Of a DNA stretch of 64,000 nt, positions 46,060-57,534 are shown one piece after another (within the stretch, counting starts at the first letter, position 1; each line of letters opens with the position of its first letter). The stretch is from assembly GCA_030220185.1 (NCBI GenBank), contig JASPKZ010003439.1, forward strand, positions 1-64,000, written 5' to 3'. Source of the stretch: Diploptera punctata (taxonomy: Eukaryota > Arthropoda > Insecta > Blattodea > Blaberidae). The position numbers and the translations under genes were made by a program. The notes beneath the pieces were generated by a model. The model searched no databases, was not told the origin of the DNA, and saw only the letters and a program-made list of their open reading frames with translations.

Positions 46060-48500
46060 GGTTTTTGAGTTGTTTTCTCAAACAGAGAGCTGTTAACAAA
46101 ATAATAAATTTAGTAGGCACCAATTTACATAGTCGAATAAGTCTAATTCCATGAGACTTTACATACAAGTGACGTGATTGTTGTTCACTTAATGCTTGAA
46201 ACTTAAGAGCAGGAGTAGCCTATGGCGCACTGTAAAATTTTGCTTAACTCTTTCAAGCCCAGTGGTATTTTACACTAAAATGATCATAAAATGATTATTT
46301 CTTATGTAACTTGAATATTTAAGACTATTTGAATTTATTTTAGCGTCAGTTTTCAAAAACGCATTCTGTTTCTGCAGTTATCATTCATTCAAGGGTAGGA
46401 GACGATTTTGGGACAAAACAAAACCCACAATTTATTTTAAGAGCCTTACTCGGAAATAACAAATTCATCTGAACGAGAGAATATAATATAGGCTATTAAA
46501 ATAAATACAAAGTTGGATCTGAATGAGTTAAGTAAAATTATTTTTGTTGTTATAAATTAGAAATGAAAATAAAATCGTTCTATATTACATTTGGTCTGAA
46601 CGAGATAATGAATAAATATTTCAGATGAATGAAAAAGCATTTGAAGATTTGATCATGGTACTTACATCAAATGTTGATCACGATTTTGTTCATTGGAATA
46701 TAGGCCTATACAGAATATATATTTGAAAATTTTACCGGAGAATTAGTTTTAAATTTTCCTTTCTTTCTCTCAATGAATTGGGTCTATTTCTGTAGCCTAC
46801 GTAATTTACTGCAGTCAGTAAGAATGAGCTATTTCCGTGGAGGAGTGGATCTATAACTACGTAAAGTATATTTTGAAGCAATGAAACAAAAGTGGGGGAA
46901 ATTGTAGTTCTAGTTCATATCGGATAATTCGTTTTCCTATTTTATTAATTTTATTATAAATATAAAAAATATTACATTTCTTCTAAATTTGTGTCATTGG
47001 TGGATTTTTCCTATTGATATTAAAAAAACTTACTTTCAATTTTAGTATAAAGTGGTGTTTTGTTACTAGGGTAGGTATGTTTTTTGAAAATATAAATGTG
47101 TGTGTGTTTGTGTTGTTTAGCTACTGTATTTTATGTCCTTTTTGATCCAGCGTCTATGTCAAACACATCCAAACCTTACCTTTGTGTGTATCTTCATTCA
47201 CTTTAACATTCATTATTCCTGTTGTATTTAGAACATTGAGCAAACAACGGTGAATGCAAACTATTTGGTTGGGCTACCACCAATTTTACCCTCCAACAAT
47301 ATTATCATTCACGTGGAACGCAAGTTCCTGAACTATCCAGTAACAAATAAGTGAGGTGTAAATGAAGAATTGATCTGAAACCAACGACTGTTGACGAGTA
47401 TGAAGAAATACTTTTCAACAATCACCTATGGTTTCAAGAAATGCTCACTTCCTCAAATAATAGACTGAACGCCATGTGATGCTGCAAGTTTCATAATCGT
47501 CCAGTGCTTGTTAAGGTGGACAAAGACAACCGAATGTTAATTTCAGCAGAAACTGTAACCAATGTTCTCCTTCCTAATTCAATCCAAAATCTATTTTAAA
47601 CTTCTCAATTTATAGTAGCTGAACCACTCACAACAGACATTTGTATAATAATTTTATAATCATTTGCTAAAATCTTTAACTTCTTTATTTAATGTATACA
47701 AGAAAATTACCCCTGGTCCCGAGGGCAGCGGGTTGAATTCCGGGCGCCGAGACTGACGGAAAAATTCTAAAGGACACACCCTCCGTTCGGACTTCGAGCT
47801 GTGGGTGTCGTGTTTAAAACATTTCAAGTTTGTAAAAATACCTTAAGCCTAAATTAGATCCTCTGAGCGACATTTATTCGATCTTTTCCATCAAAGTAAT
47901 TCCATAGGTGCCATTTAAATGCATCCTCGGTACGATGAACTAACCACTTGTCACTCCATGACAAATATACGGAAGTAAGCGTAACAAAATTAGCATTTGA
48001 TGTTAGAATGGCGTACAAAGAGTAAATAATTGGAATTGTGGCAAAACACATTATACCTATATATGCTACATTTTTATGTTATAGAATTCATGTAACGTTC
48101 ATCTGAGATAGATACAGTATAGATTTAAGTGCAATATAATAAGAAATTTTGTATTTGCAATTTGAAAAAAAAATATATATATATATATATTAGGCCTAAT
48201 GTAAATTAATTTAGTGAATTATTTTGTTATCAAGAAATTTCTTGAGAAATTTTAATTTACACTCATGTAATGTCATTACAATGACTTCGATCAATTTTAC
48301 GTATCTAAATTAGGAGTTTTCCTAGACAAAGCACAATGTTCATGTTGTAAAAAATACAAAAGCAGAAAATTCCACATAAATTATTATAAAATGCACGGCA
48401 ATGAGTGAAATTTTTCAAGGTATATAAAACACGGATTTAGGTCTATTTGTTAGAGCAATTTATGTATGTGGTTTAAATACCCTACTTTTTTAAATGAAGC
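46060..48500. other. AT-rich spacer with one repeat remnant
   Basis: No gene seen. 47715-47825 is a GC-richer piece with a B-box-like 'gcgggttgaattcc', probably an old tRNA-derived repeat. A (TA)n run lies at 48172-48191 and ends in TAGGCCTA. Confidence 0.4.
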
Positions 48501-48511
48501 GGCTAGAAGCA

Positions 48512-48792
48512 AAGGGGTGTAAGTGTAAGGTTCGCAGTATTGAGGAAAACAGGTTTAAAGTTAAAGTTGTATAATAAACTAACTGACCCTGAGTTGTTTA
48601 CCAATCAATCCCTGTATAGTTGTATAATAAAACCATGCAACATTCAAAATTACAACACTCATTCTTTATCTAATCCTAAAGCATAAACTTATATCCCTTT
48701 GACACTAAATACAATTATGCTTCAAGAATGCTAATTATGCACCGAACTAGTTTTTTCTTTGTTTTTTGATAAAAAATCACTTACATCCCTTA
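48512..48792. mobile_element. MITE-like element with AAGGGGTGTAAGTG ends
   Basis: Left AAGGGGTGTAAGTG (48512) and right CACTTACATCCCTT (48778) are inverted copies with one mismatch; 'ggct' outside also pairs. The core GGTGTAAGT is shared with the element at 44657, suggesting related families. Confidence 0.55.
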
Positions 48793-49452
48793 GCCTCAAA
48801 TAATTATTTTGGTGATTTTTCATGTTTGTTCCAAACCACATGCATGAGTACATCGATTAATTTCTTCAATGTATTACTAGATGTCAAGGTTTTTTTAATT
48901 TTACAAATAAAATAGACATGAATTTTCTTTTTATCAACGCTTTTCTTATAAATCTGTGAATTTAATAATTGGTTTATACCTATATAAAATGTTCTTATAG
49001 TATTTGCATAGGCCTGTAAGTACACACCTATACGAAGTAGGTTATCTTTGACCCATCATGATTTTTGAGTTGTAATAAGCAAAAGGTCAAATATAAAGAA
49101 TGTTCTTGTGTGCATTAATTTTAATGTATTTACTTTATTGGTGTTTATATTATTGTATTAATAAAATAGGAATTTGACAGATGGGCTATGCCAAACACAT
49201 TCAAGTCAACTGTCTGAACTAGTTGTTTGTAAACCTAATAGGCCTAATCAGTGTATTTTTTTTTTTAAGTGTTTCACTATTTATAGTTGCTACATCTTAT
49301 ATGTAACAAATAAATTGTATTCAAAATATCTATAATGGATATTATAAACAAAATGTATTTGAACTTCATGTTATTATTTGATTTCATAACATCCCTTCCT
49401 TTTTGAATCTTAAAAAAACACATTGCACTCCAAACTGAAGAACCCCTTTGTT

Positions 49453-49651
49453 AAAGTGTGTAGCCAATATCTGGGAAGGTGATATAAGATTTTAAATGAA
49501 TCCAATGTTCACTGTTATTTATGTAATCTTCATCAACTTTCTCAGTAAGTAGTTGGCATATTGCGCTCGTTAGTGGCATAACTTATCACTTTATTGAGCT
49601 TATCTATAAGAACCTAAAGTAAAGTTACATACAATTGTTGGCTACACCTTT
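49453..49651. repeat. Inverted repeat, ~15-bp arms
   Basis: AAAGTGTGTAGCCAA (49453) against TTGGCTACACCTTT (49638). Possibly another small MITE. Confidence 0.35.
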
Positions 49652-49784
49652 ATTCGAGGGAAGTTTTCAATTACCTAACTCATAGCAACAAACATTTCTG
49701 GAAAAAAAAAATCCAACTGCTAGTCATAGCTATGTGTAACATCGAGTCGCAGCACTAAATGGTGAAATTCAATTCTATAGTGTT

Positions 49785-49912
49785 CTACCCTAGGGCAGGT
49801 CCTTCACCGCAAACATAGCGTTTTCATGCTACGCTTTGCAGTTTTACTAGGGAATTATAGGAATGGTGGCTTCCCATTGCTTTCCACACCGGGGATAATA
49901 ATGATGATAACG
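49785..49912 (-). mobile_element. S1 SINE, 3' half
   Basis: Minus-strand S1 tail with 'ggtgtggaaagcaa', 'gtaaaactgcaaagcgtagcatg' and 'ggacctgccct'. The head is absent. Confidence 0.75.
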
Positions 49913-50034
49913 GCTAGATGATGTTCGACTCGAGACTTATTAACTCAGCACAGGTGGATAATGCCATTTTGCATATATACTTCCCAATTTACAAAATTAT
50001 AAAGGTGTGCAGGACTTACATTGTCTATATAACA

Positions 50035-50342
50035 GTAGTCCACCGCTGTGGTCAGGAGTTAGCGTGCTGTCTTGTCACGCAGTGGGCCCGTGTTCGATTC
50101 TCGGTCTGGAGAGGTGAGGTTTCTTTCGGGGTTTATTCCTCACCTGTAAGGCAAACGTCAGGAAGCTTAGGATCCAACTGTCCCCGAAAATCATCCTTGT
50201 CTTCATCATCCTTCACCGGTGTGGAAACCAAAGGGAAACTACCACATCTATAATTCCCTAGTAAAGCTGCAAAGCATGACATGAAAGCATTATTATTGCA
50301 GTGAAAGCCCTGCCCTCCGGCAGAATTACTATGGATGAATAT
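50035..50342 (+). mobile_element. S1 SINE, near full length
   Basis: tRNA-Asp-like head with TTGTCACGCAG and GTTCGATTCTC, body, 'ccttcaccggtgtgg', 'gtaaagctgcaaagcat' and tail 'cagaattactatggatga'. About 308 bp. Confidence 0.88.
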
Positions 50343-51533
50343 AATAGTATTCTAAGAGAATAAGCATTGTCCAATCTGCCTAACCATAAGATAATATAAA
50401 TGTTGCTGAAGGATATAAGAAGGAAATGAGGTAACATGCTACAAACGGAAGGTCAACGTTTAGAGTCCCAATAAGGTTAGTACTTTTACACTTCCCTAAA
50501 TCTTCTGACGACACCATGGTACTTGGGACGTCTCACCCTCTAAGAGAAATAAATAACATAGCCTACACATAGTCTTGGAATCGTCATGCATGACTGAGAA
50601 ACCGACGGTCATCTGACGCTGATTGCGTGGAGAAATGGGATCCGTATCACCCTCTTACCCGATGGATGTCTTATGTTCTGTAGTTGGTTTACTTTACCTT
50701 TTAAAAAGAAAAAGAAAAACAAACATTAACCTCAAGTTTAACGTCTTTTGAATCACGCCTACAAAATTAATCCTATACTATTCCCTATTATACATGTGAG
50801 TATAAACTGGACAGCAAAGGGCATCTGAACAGTCCCGTTCAATAGAAACAATGAGAATTAAATTCCAAATCAAGAATATTGCAACAAAGCACAGATTTGG
50901 TCACAATTCCACGAACCAGGTAAGTTTGTTAAAGCAGTTAACATAAGGTAAGTGGACTTTACATGTAGACTATTTACTTTGGGTCAGAAAATACTTCTAA
51001 ATCCTTCTAGCGAAATGGTGTCCTGGTCTCATTCCTAATTCAAATTATATATTAATATAGAGTGTTCAGCTGTCGGGAAATAAGTAGGGAATTTGAAAAC
51101 ATCCGGGAAATGGGCGGGAATTCGTAAAGCGATCTTCATATATCTTCTAGTAAAATAAAAAGAATTCCAATCGTTAAACAACATTCTAAAAATACCGTAG
51201 GACTATGTGTAGATATTTAAATTTTTCAAAGAGTAATACTCATTCAAGATATAAGGAAGCAGGGTGAGATAAAAAAAAATAATTGTCCGAAGAAGAAAAG
51301 GTCAAAATTGAAAAAACAAAAACTGACTTTTTTATAAAAGAACTGGAAGAAAAAAAGTTTAGAAAGTGAAGTAGGCAAATAAATTGCTGCCACAGATGAA
51401 AAATCACACGATTAACAAATTAAATATGAATAAAGTATGATAATTTTAACGTGAGATTGTTTGCTATGTTTTATAGGAACATACTTCATATTCAAATAAT
51501 AATACACGCTTTATATTAGCTTGAACTCTATCT

Positions 51534-51850
51534 GTCTATCTATGCAACGGAATTTTTCAACACATTTTTCACCCACTTCGAAACATTGGATCGACTTGAA
51601 ACTTTGTATACTTGTAAAAGACCACTGGCAATACAATAATTTCATAATTTTTTTCTACGATCCTGGCCAGGATCATCACGACATAAAAAAAGTGTCTGCG
51701 TATCTATGTAACGGAATTTTCAACACGATTTTCACCCACTTATAAATATTGGATCGACTTGAGACTTTGTACACTTATAAAGGACCAATGACAATCCAAT
51801 AATTTTATAATTTTTTTCTAAAATCCTGGCCAGAATCATCAGAAAATAAA
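51534..51850. repeat. Tandem dimer, 159-bp unit
   Basis: 'gtctatctatgcaacgg' at 51534 and 'gtctgcgtatctatgtaacgg' at 51693 start two copies that both contain 'ttggatcgacttga.actttgta', 'aataattt.ataattttttt' and 'atcctggccag.atcatca'. Confidence 0.85.
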
Positions 51851-51904
51851 AAATAAATAAAAACCGGTATAATAGGTTGCGGACATATCAACGTTTTAGT
51901 CAAT

Positions 51905-51995
51905 CGTTATAAGACCTCAGTTGATAGAGCGGTAGACTGTAATGGTATATAATTTCAGTAATCCATAGGTCGCTGGTTCAAATTCGGCCCAGAGG
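51905..51995 (+). tRNA. tRNA-Tyr-like sequence with intron, probably a pseudogene
   Basis: CTCAGTTGATAGAGCGG (D arm), GACTGTA (anticodon GTA), a ~18-nt insertion at the usual tRNA-Tyr intron site, ATCCATAGGTCGCTGG and TTCAAAT (T loop) follow the eukaryotic tRNA-Tyr(GTA) pattern. The T stem pairs (with wobbles). The acceptor does not: the 5' strand near 51906 cannot pair with 'ccagagg' on the 3' side, and the anticodon stem has a mismatch. It is therefore more likely a pseudogene or a tRNA-derived repeat head than a working gene. Confidence 0.7.
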
Positions 51996-52084
51996 ATTTT
52001 TTAGAAGAGTATTACTCTTAGTTCATACTAAAGTAGTATCGAATTTAAAGATATTTACATTTTTATCTTATGCTGTAAAATATT

Positions 52085-52600
52085 AAAACTAAAAAATAAA
52101 TAATAAATAATAGTTTAAAAAACTAAAACAACATGCTTTATTACAAAACCGAACTTAAAAATGAAAAATAATTTTAATTTCCAACACGCTTGATGTATAA
52201 AATTAAAGTGGTCAACAAAAAAATCATCTCCAACAGATCTAGAATAAAACTTGAGTTATCTACAACAAGAAAAAATAATTTTACCATCAAAAGCGTGGGA
52301 TGTTTTTATGATTTTTACATTTTCTTCTTAGAGACTTTACTTTTACGAACATCTGTTTATTACCAAATATATTAATTGATATAGAGCACCCGACGCTTTT
52401 GATGATAAAATTCTTTTTTTTTTGTTGATAACTCTAGTTTTATTCTAGATGTGTTGGGGACGATTTTTTGTTTAGGCCTACCACTTTAATTTTATCCTAA
52501 GCGTGTTGGAAATTAAAATTATTTTTCATTCTTTAGTTCGGTTTTCTAACAAAGTGTGTTGTTTTAGTCTTTTTAACAATTATTTATTTTAAAATAAATT
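52085..52600. repeat. Large palindrome, ~210-bp arms, ~90-bp loop
   Basis: Arms 52085-52299 and 52389-52600 are inverted copies; matching landmarks include 'aaaaccgaact', 'aatgaaaaataattttaatt', 'ccaacacgctt', 'ataaaattaaagtggt', 'tctagaataaaact' and 'catcaaaagcgt'. The right arm carries TAGGCCTA (52473) where the left arm has two bases. Confidence 0.88.
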
Positions 52601-53025
52601 AATTTGCAATTCTTATTTAAGGCCTTACCATAAAATATACTAAGCATAGGGCCTATATGTTCTTATTCAGTACTTACTCATATTAAACGCAAATTTTTAC
52701 AAAATTAATTTTACTAGAATTAGGCTAATTGAATTTAGCACTAAAAAAATTAGGAATTATTCTTTGAAGCCACGAAAACCCGGGAAAAAGTCGAGAGTTA
52801 CATGCTGGACACTCTGTAATATATTAATTGCCCTCTTCCCCAATTAAGAAACAAATACATTATTTATGTTGTACCCAGTGTTGGCCTATGTTGTAGATTG
52901 TTTAGATATGTAAGTAAAATTAAAACCATAAGCAGCGATCTACAAAAATTGAATAAATAGGTCTATGAGTTTTGTCCTTTGTCATTACAATTGTTTCGTT
53001 TGTAGGCCTATAGCAGTTTATGAGG

Positions 53026-53384
53026 AGGTCCATCCATCCATAGTAATTCTGCCCGAAGGCAGGTCCTTCACTGCAATCATAGCATTTTCATGCTATGCTT
53101 GCAGCTTTACTAGGGAATTGTGTAGGTGTGGTAGCTTCCCGTTGCTTTCCACACCGGTGAAGGATGATGATGATGATAATGATAATGGTAAGGATGATAA
53201 TGATAAGGATGATGGCCATATGATTTCGGGGACCGTTTGGGTCTTAAAGTTTTCCTGACATTTGTCTTACAGGTGAGGAAAAACCCCGATAAAAATCTCA
53301 CCCAGAAAAACTGCCCCGACCGGGGATCGAACCCGGGCCCGCTGCGTGACAAGCAGCACGCTACCTCGAGACCACAGCGGTGGA
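53026..53384 (-). mobile_element. S1 SINE, full length
   Basis: The best copy: tRNA-Asp-like head (53384 down to ~53310) with TTGTCACGCAGCGGG and GGGTTCGATCCCC, body, an internal (ATC)n-type stretch (53155-53215), 'ccttcaccggtgtggaaagc', tail 'gaattactatggatgga'. About 359 bp. Confidence 0.92.
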
Positions 53385-53964
53385 CTATAACGAGGTAGTA
53401 TTCGACAAAACATCTTAACCTTTGAATTAGCATTGTATTCTGCAAGACACATAGACATAGCACTCATAATTATTGTAAAGCGTATATTTTTTAACTAAAG
53501 CAATATAAAAGTGAATCCATAGAGGCTACTGTGTGTAGGCCTACGTCAAATTAGAGAACAATGATCATTAATAACATAAATTTCATGGAGTAGTCGCTTT
53601 GAAAATTCCGACAGATCAAAAAAAATCTAGTAAGATAAAAAAATTGTATCAGTAATTTAAGAGCTAATAAATCCATGTTAGGCTACGTAATATTGTGTCC
53701 AGTTGTACTTACCGCTCGGAGAGACGTGGACCCCACACCTGTAACGAGAATTAGAGAAGATATTAAAATTACAGTTTCCAAGCAAACATTAGGGAATTAA
53801 CTTAGAATACACATTTTATCGATGTAGGCGTAAGTGAGCATTGTGCTTATTGTTCTGATTTTTCAAGACATCCGCCACGAAGGAATTTCATAACATAAGT
53901 GAATTCACCCCAAGTTCTTTTGGTGTTCAGATGTGGTTAGTAGGCTACTTCTGGTGTCTAGTAA

Positions 53965-54082
53965 CTCTTACTTTCAGGGAGGAGAAAATATTGCAAGTAC
54001 TTGATAACAATGTTCTTAAGAAACTTTTTGGACCAAAGAGAGAGAAACAGACAGGCGATTAGAAAGGACTACATAACAATGA
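53965..54082 (+). pseudogene. RTE-like LINE family L1, part 1
   Basis: Plus strand TLTFREEKILQVLDNNVL, then KKLFGPKREKQTG and GLHNNE. It breaks at 54082, exactly where the DNA transposon begins, and continues at 54666. Confidence 0.75.
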
Positions 54083-54656
54083 AGGATTCTATGCCAACGT
54101 ACCACCTACATCAATTAAAATAAAAAACCGAGAATCACACAGTTTACTGTTGCATTACGTGAATAATTACCTCAGAGAAATAAATTTGATTTTTTCCTTA
54201 AAAATTAGAAATTTCATATAATAAAGTAAGAACTTGAGCTCAAAGTAACCTAAAATCGCCATATTTACAAAGTGAAAAATGTATCAGTCATCGCTCAGAC
54301 AGTGTAGTAAATATATCACGAGAATTAGCTAACAAGTAAACGATAAACTAATCTGGTGTACACTACCACGCCTATTCTCTCATCGAAATTTGCCAATCTA
54401 TCATAAATTTACCCGTTCTCTCACCCACATTTGTCACTAATGTAGGTGGACTCCTGGTATGTGAGTTAATCAGCTCGCTGGTTCATTAAATTGTAGATAG
54501 GGACATGGGGGAATCCCGTTAATCCTTTCATGTGCGTCACTAATTAGATGACCAGTCTAGCGGGAACATATATTACCACATTGCCAAAAAGAGACGCTAC
54601 CGTTCACTTGTTCTCCGATCGAAAATTCATAGGTTGTACGGAAGCATAGAATAGCC
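54083..54656. mobile_element. Non-autonomous DNA transposon T, copy inside a LINE
   Basis: Ends GGATTCTATGCC (left, from 54084) and GCATAGAATAGCC (right) are inverted copies, with the CGTAC/GTACG pairing just inside. Flanks TAACAATGA (54074) and TAACAGCGA (54657) look like a diverged 8-9-bp target duplication, as in hAT-type elements. Removing the insert joins the LINE reading HNNE to LHGLYGKPD. Diverged relatives: 22346-22710 and 25982-26466. Confidence 0.75.
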
Positions 54657-54665
54657 TAACAGCGA

Positions 54666-54965
54666 GCTACATGGTCTTTATGGAAAACCAGATAAAATAA
54701 GAAGAGTTAAGTCTCGTAGTCTGCCATTGGCAGGGTGTGTGGCTCAAATTGGAAAATAAAGAGGAACATGGAAAGTCTGTAAGAAAACCAGAGGAAAGGC
54801 GCCCAGTAGGAGACGAAGAATTAGGTAGGAGAATAACATTAACCACGATTTGAGGGAAGTGGATTAGGCCTATACAGTGGATTGGATAGTATTAGCTAAG
54901 GATAGGGGCGAATGGTGAGCTTATGTCCGTTTGGCCTTGACCTACGGATTCGATGTGTCAGCGAG
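54666..54965 (+). pseudogene. RTE-like LINE family L1, part 2 to 3' end
   Basis: LHGLYGKPDKIRRVKSR, then (in shifted frames) VAQ, RGKAPSRR, NNINHDLREVD and LAKDRGEW, and the 3' signature 'gtgtcagcgagttagttagg'. At 54865-54872 TAGGCCTA replaces the TA of the related copies. Confidence 0.75.
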
Positions 54966-55353
54966 TTAGTTAGGCTATTAAATAGGACCAATGAGGATTT
55001 ATAAGAATATTTTCAAAACAATTTCATAAGATCAATTTCAGTAGGTACATTCCGTAGGAATTCCCTTAAAGTAGTGTGAAGGCTTTTGTTTTAATTTCAT
55101 TATCTTCAAAATCATTACGTTATAGATATCACTGTTATTTCTCTTCTTCTTCGTCTTCAGTTTAACCTCTCACCTTATAAGTACTTTTACGTGCCACACG
55201 TCACCCGGGCCTTAAAGTGTCACACTTGTCGGGAGAAGGATTTTAAAATTCTGGTCACACATATACATTATTGACCACACAAGGACATGGAGGGCTACTC
55301 CGAGACAACACAACATACACCATTCACACACACATTCATACTAAACATGGCGA

Positions 55354-55470
55354 ATATGATGATGATGATGATTAAGATGGGCAGATGATATTTGTGCCTT
55401 AAAATTTCCTGACATTTGTCTTAAAGGTGAGGAAAATCCAGAAAAAAACCCTCACCTATCTCACTGGTCT
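55354..55470 (-). mobile_element. S1 SINE fragment (body)
   Basis: Minus-strand S1 body: 'ctcacctttaagacaaatgtcagg', then a (CAT)n stretch. Head and tail missing. Directly upstream (55180-55340) is a GC-richer unassigned piece. Confidence 0.6.
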
Positions 55471-56194
55471 AATTCATATATAGGCTAAGTTATAAAGATT
55501 TCCAATGCTTACACATTCTTCTGTGCCGAAGTTTTATTTTCCTGTTCTCTTGTTCCCATTCCTGTTCTTATTTCTTGCATCCATGAGTTTCGAAGCCTTT
55601 CTTTTTTTTTTCTAGTTGTATACCATTCCAATGTTTTTCTGGGTAAATTTTCTTCTTATTATTGAATAATTAATAGCCTATTCATTAATTTTATCAATAA
55701 AGTCGTAATAGACTACACTGAATTGTTCGGGAGGGGAGGGATGGGATGTATAACACCTCTGCATACCTATCGGGCGACTCTTTTGTAGAATAGAATAGAA
55801 TATGGAATTTATTGCCTTTTTTTTCAGAATAAAGAAAATACATATGCATTTACATTGCGCACGGGCCTGCTTGGCCGTACGTGCACTATTTTTCCATGAA
55901 TAAAAACTCTTTTGTAATATAAACGCCTAGAAGCAATATAAGGCAAATAATACAATAATATATGTAGGTCATGCATCGCTTACAAGGTAATGAATCGTTG
56001 TAAGAAAGAGCATGCGTTGTAATATGCATTGCACTAAATTGTATTGTTGTAGCTTACATTTGCGAACACAAATATCAGTCTGTTGTATGCGCAATGTTAA
56101 CTATCGACGCCTCTACAACTCCACTTATTTACTAAATCAAATGTTTACTGCGTCTGTCTTCCTAGACAAGAGAAGACAGTGGGATTGGAAGAGC

Positions 56195-56360
56195 AGTGCC
56201 ACTTTTATGTACCCATACACATTGTCCCCCAGCCCGCCGAGCGCACACTCAGTTTGACTCGGGTGCAAACTCGGCAGACGGTAATTCAACGTGCAGGACT
56301 GTCTCTTCCGGCCGCTATAGGGTTTATAAATGCCCTCTTCAACACATTGTTATTGTTCTA
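56195..56360 (+). promoter_or_regulatory. Possible TATA promoter in a GC-richer island
   Basis: A CpG-containing stretch (56230-56320) is followed by TTTATAAAT (about 56322-56331) and 'cttcaacacatt' some 25-30 bp on, compatible with a TATA-box start site. It could belong to a host gene or to an LTR or other retroelement. Confidence 0.3.
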
Positions 56361-56487
56361 GTTGATGTTTGAGCGAAATTCCAGTCGCCAGTCATAACCA
56401 GCCGTAGGCCCTAGATCAGGAGACAAATATCAATTAATTTAGCCTTAACAAGACAGTTTTCAGTTTTTCGTAAGTTGAAATCATTCT

Positions 56488-56634
56488 ATGACGCCAAGAG
56501 GAAGACCGCAAACGCCTAAGCACCGAGAAGACAATAGCGGGAGGACTACAAACCCTACCAGAAACGACTCCTTTCAGGATAAGTCGATCTTTAGCGAAAT
56601 TTTGAACTTTGAAAATAGTTTTGGGAATCTGTAA
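56488..56634 (+). CDS. Short ORF downstream of the possible promoter
   Basis: 48 codons starting MTPRGRPQTPKHRED. It contains an RGRP core like an AT-hook, is polar throughout, and ends at TAA 56632. A GTAATT at 56631 could be a splice donor, which would make this a first coding exon. No homology recognised, and it is short. Confidence 0.25.
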   Translation: MTPRGRPQTPKHREDNSGRTTNPTRNDSFQDKSIFSEILNFENSFGNL

Positions 56635-57044
56635 TTTACTAGCGGATCTTAGGGGACAACTTCGATATTTGTTTTAGCCCTTAGGGAAACCACTGAAAAA
56701 CTTAGCAGTGTGATTTGAATTTAATAAAATAACTTAAAAATAAATTTGGAAAATAAAATTATAGAAAAATATATGTCGAAATGATCAGCTTCTTCGGCTC
56801 TATGGCGAATTAGCCGGCGGAATCACCGTTTGAAGATTCGTTGGTTAAGTCCTATCTTCATAAGCACCTTCCAAGAAAGAGCGATCTTTGTAATTCTGGT
56901 CAATAGTAACAACCACTGATCTGGGATTTCATTTCAGTCCATCAACTACTTTGTCAGTGACTGGAGAGTCAGAAGTTTAAAAAAATTGAATCCTTTTACT
57001 CCTGGTTATTTTTGCTACCAAATCAGTCTGATTGCTTGTAGTAG

Positions 57045-57200
57045 CGTGTTTGGAATTGTGTGCGGACTCGAACGCACATAGGTCCTCGGTTTGCGAGGTC
57101 TTTACTTGCCCTGTCTTCCTACATGACAGAGCTCTCTTTACAGCCCGGTAGGTATGCAGCCGTGTCATACACGCCATCTCTTCCCGCGCGATCGCGTATA
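57045..57200 (-). mobile_element. tRNA-like fragment, fourth type
   Basis: On the minus strand GTGCGTTCGAGTCCGCAC forms a T-arm-like hairpin with a perfect B-box-like GTTCGAGTCC, preceded by a CCTCG/CGAGG hairpin. The A-box side is not convincing. Probably a tRNA-derived repeat. Confidence 0.4.
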
Positions 57201-57505
57201 TTCTATACCAGTACAAATAATTAAGCCTTCGACATTGTGGAACAGTGGACTGGAGGTAAACATCAGAAAAACTAAATATGTTCACACATATAAATACATT
57301 ATTGGCCTATATATTAAATGAATAGTTAATAACAAATGAGGAACATTTTCAAGTGGCTTAATTCAAATGCCTAGACCAATAATTACAAATAAAATTCATG
57401 TATGCAAACGAATTAAACACAGCTCACTTATGGAAGTTCACGTTATTATGGATTAAATGGACTCTTGTCGTCCAAACTCCTCTCAAAAAACATTAAATTA
57501 AAATT

Positions 57506-57532
57506 TATATATATATATATATATATATATAT
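57506..57532. repeat. (TA)n microsatellite
   Basis: A TA run next to the LINE fragment. Confidence 0.93.
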
Positions 57533-57534
57533 GT

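Larger units (their letters stand above)
51059..52815. mobile_element. TIR element ~1.76 kb with unusual contents
   Basis: The tips AGAGTGTTCAGC (51059) and GCTGGACACTCT (52804) are inverted copies. TA lies next to the right tip and 'attaatat' flanks both sides. Near both tips are 'cgggaaa' motifs. The inside holds a Lys-rich stretch (51260-51380), a 159-bp tandem dimer, a tRNA-Tyr-like sequence and a large palindrome. Such CAGAGTGTCC-type ends with internal 'cgggaa' repeats are typical of cut-and-paste elements, but the superfamily is not determined. The boundary claim rests on the 12-bp tips. Confidence 0.5.

Noticed and set aside
51905..51995. Functional tRNA-Tyr gene
   Set aside because: The acceptor stem cannot form and the anticodon stem has a mismatch.
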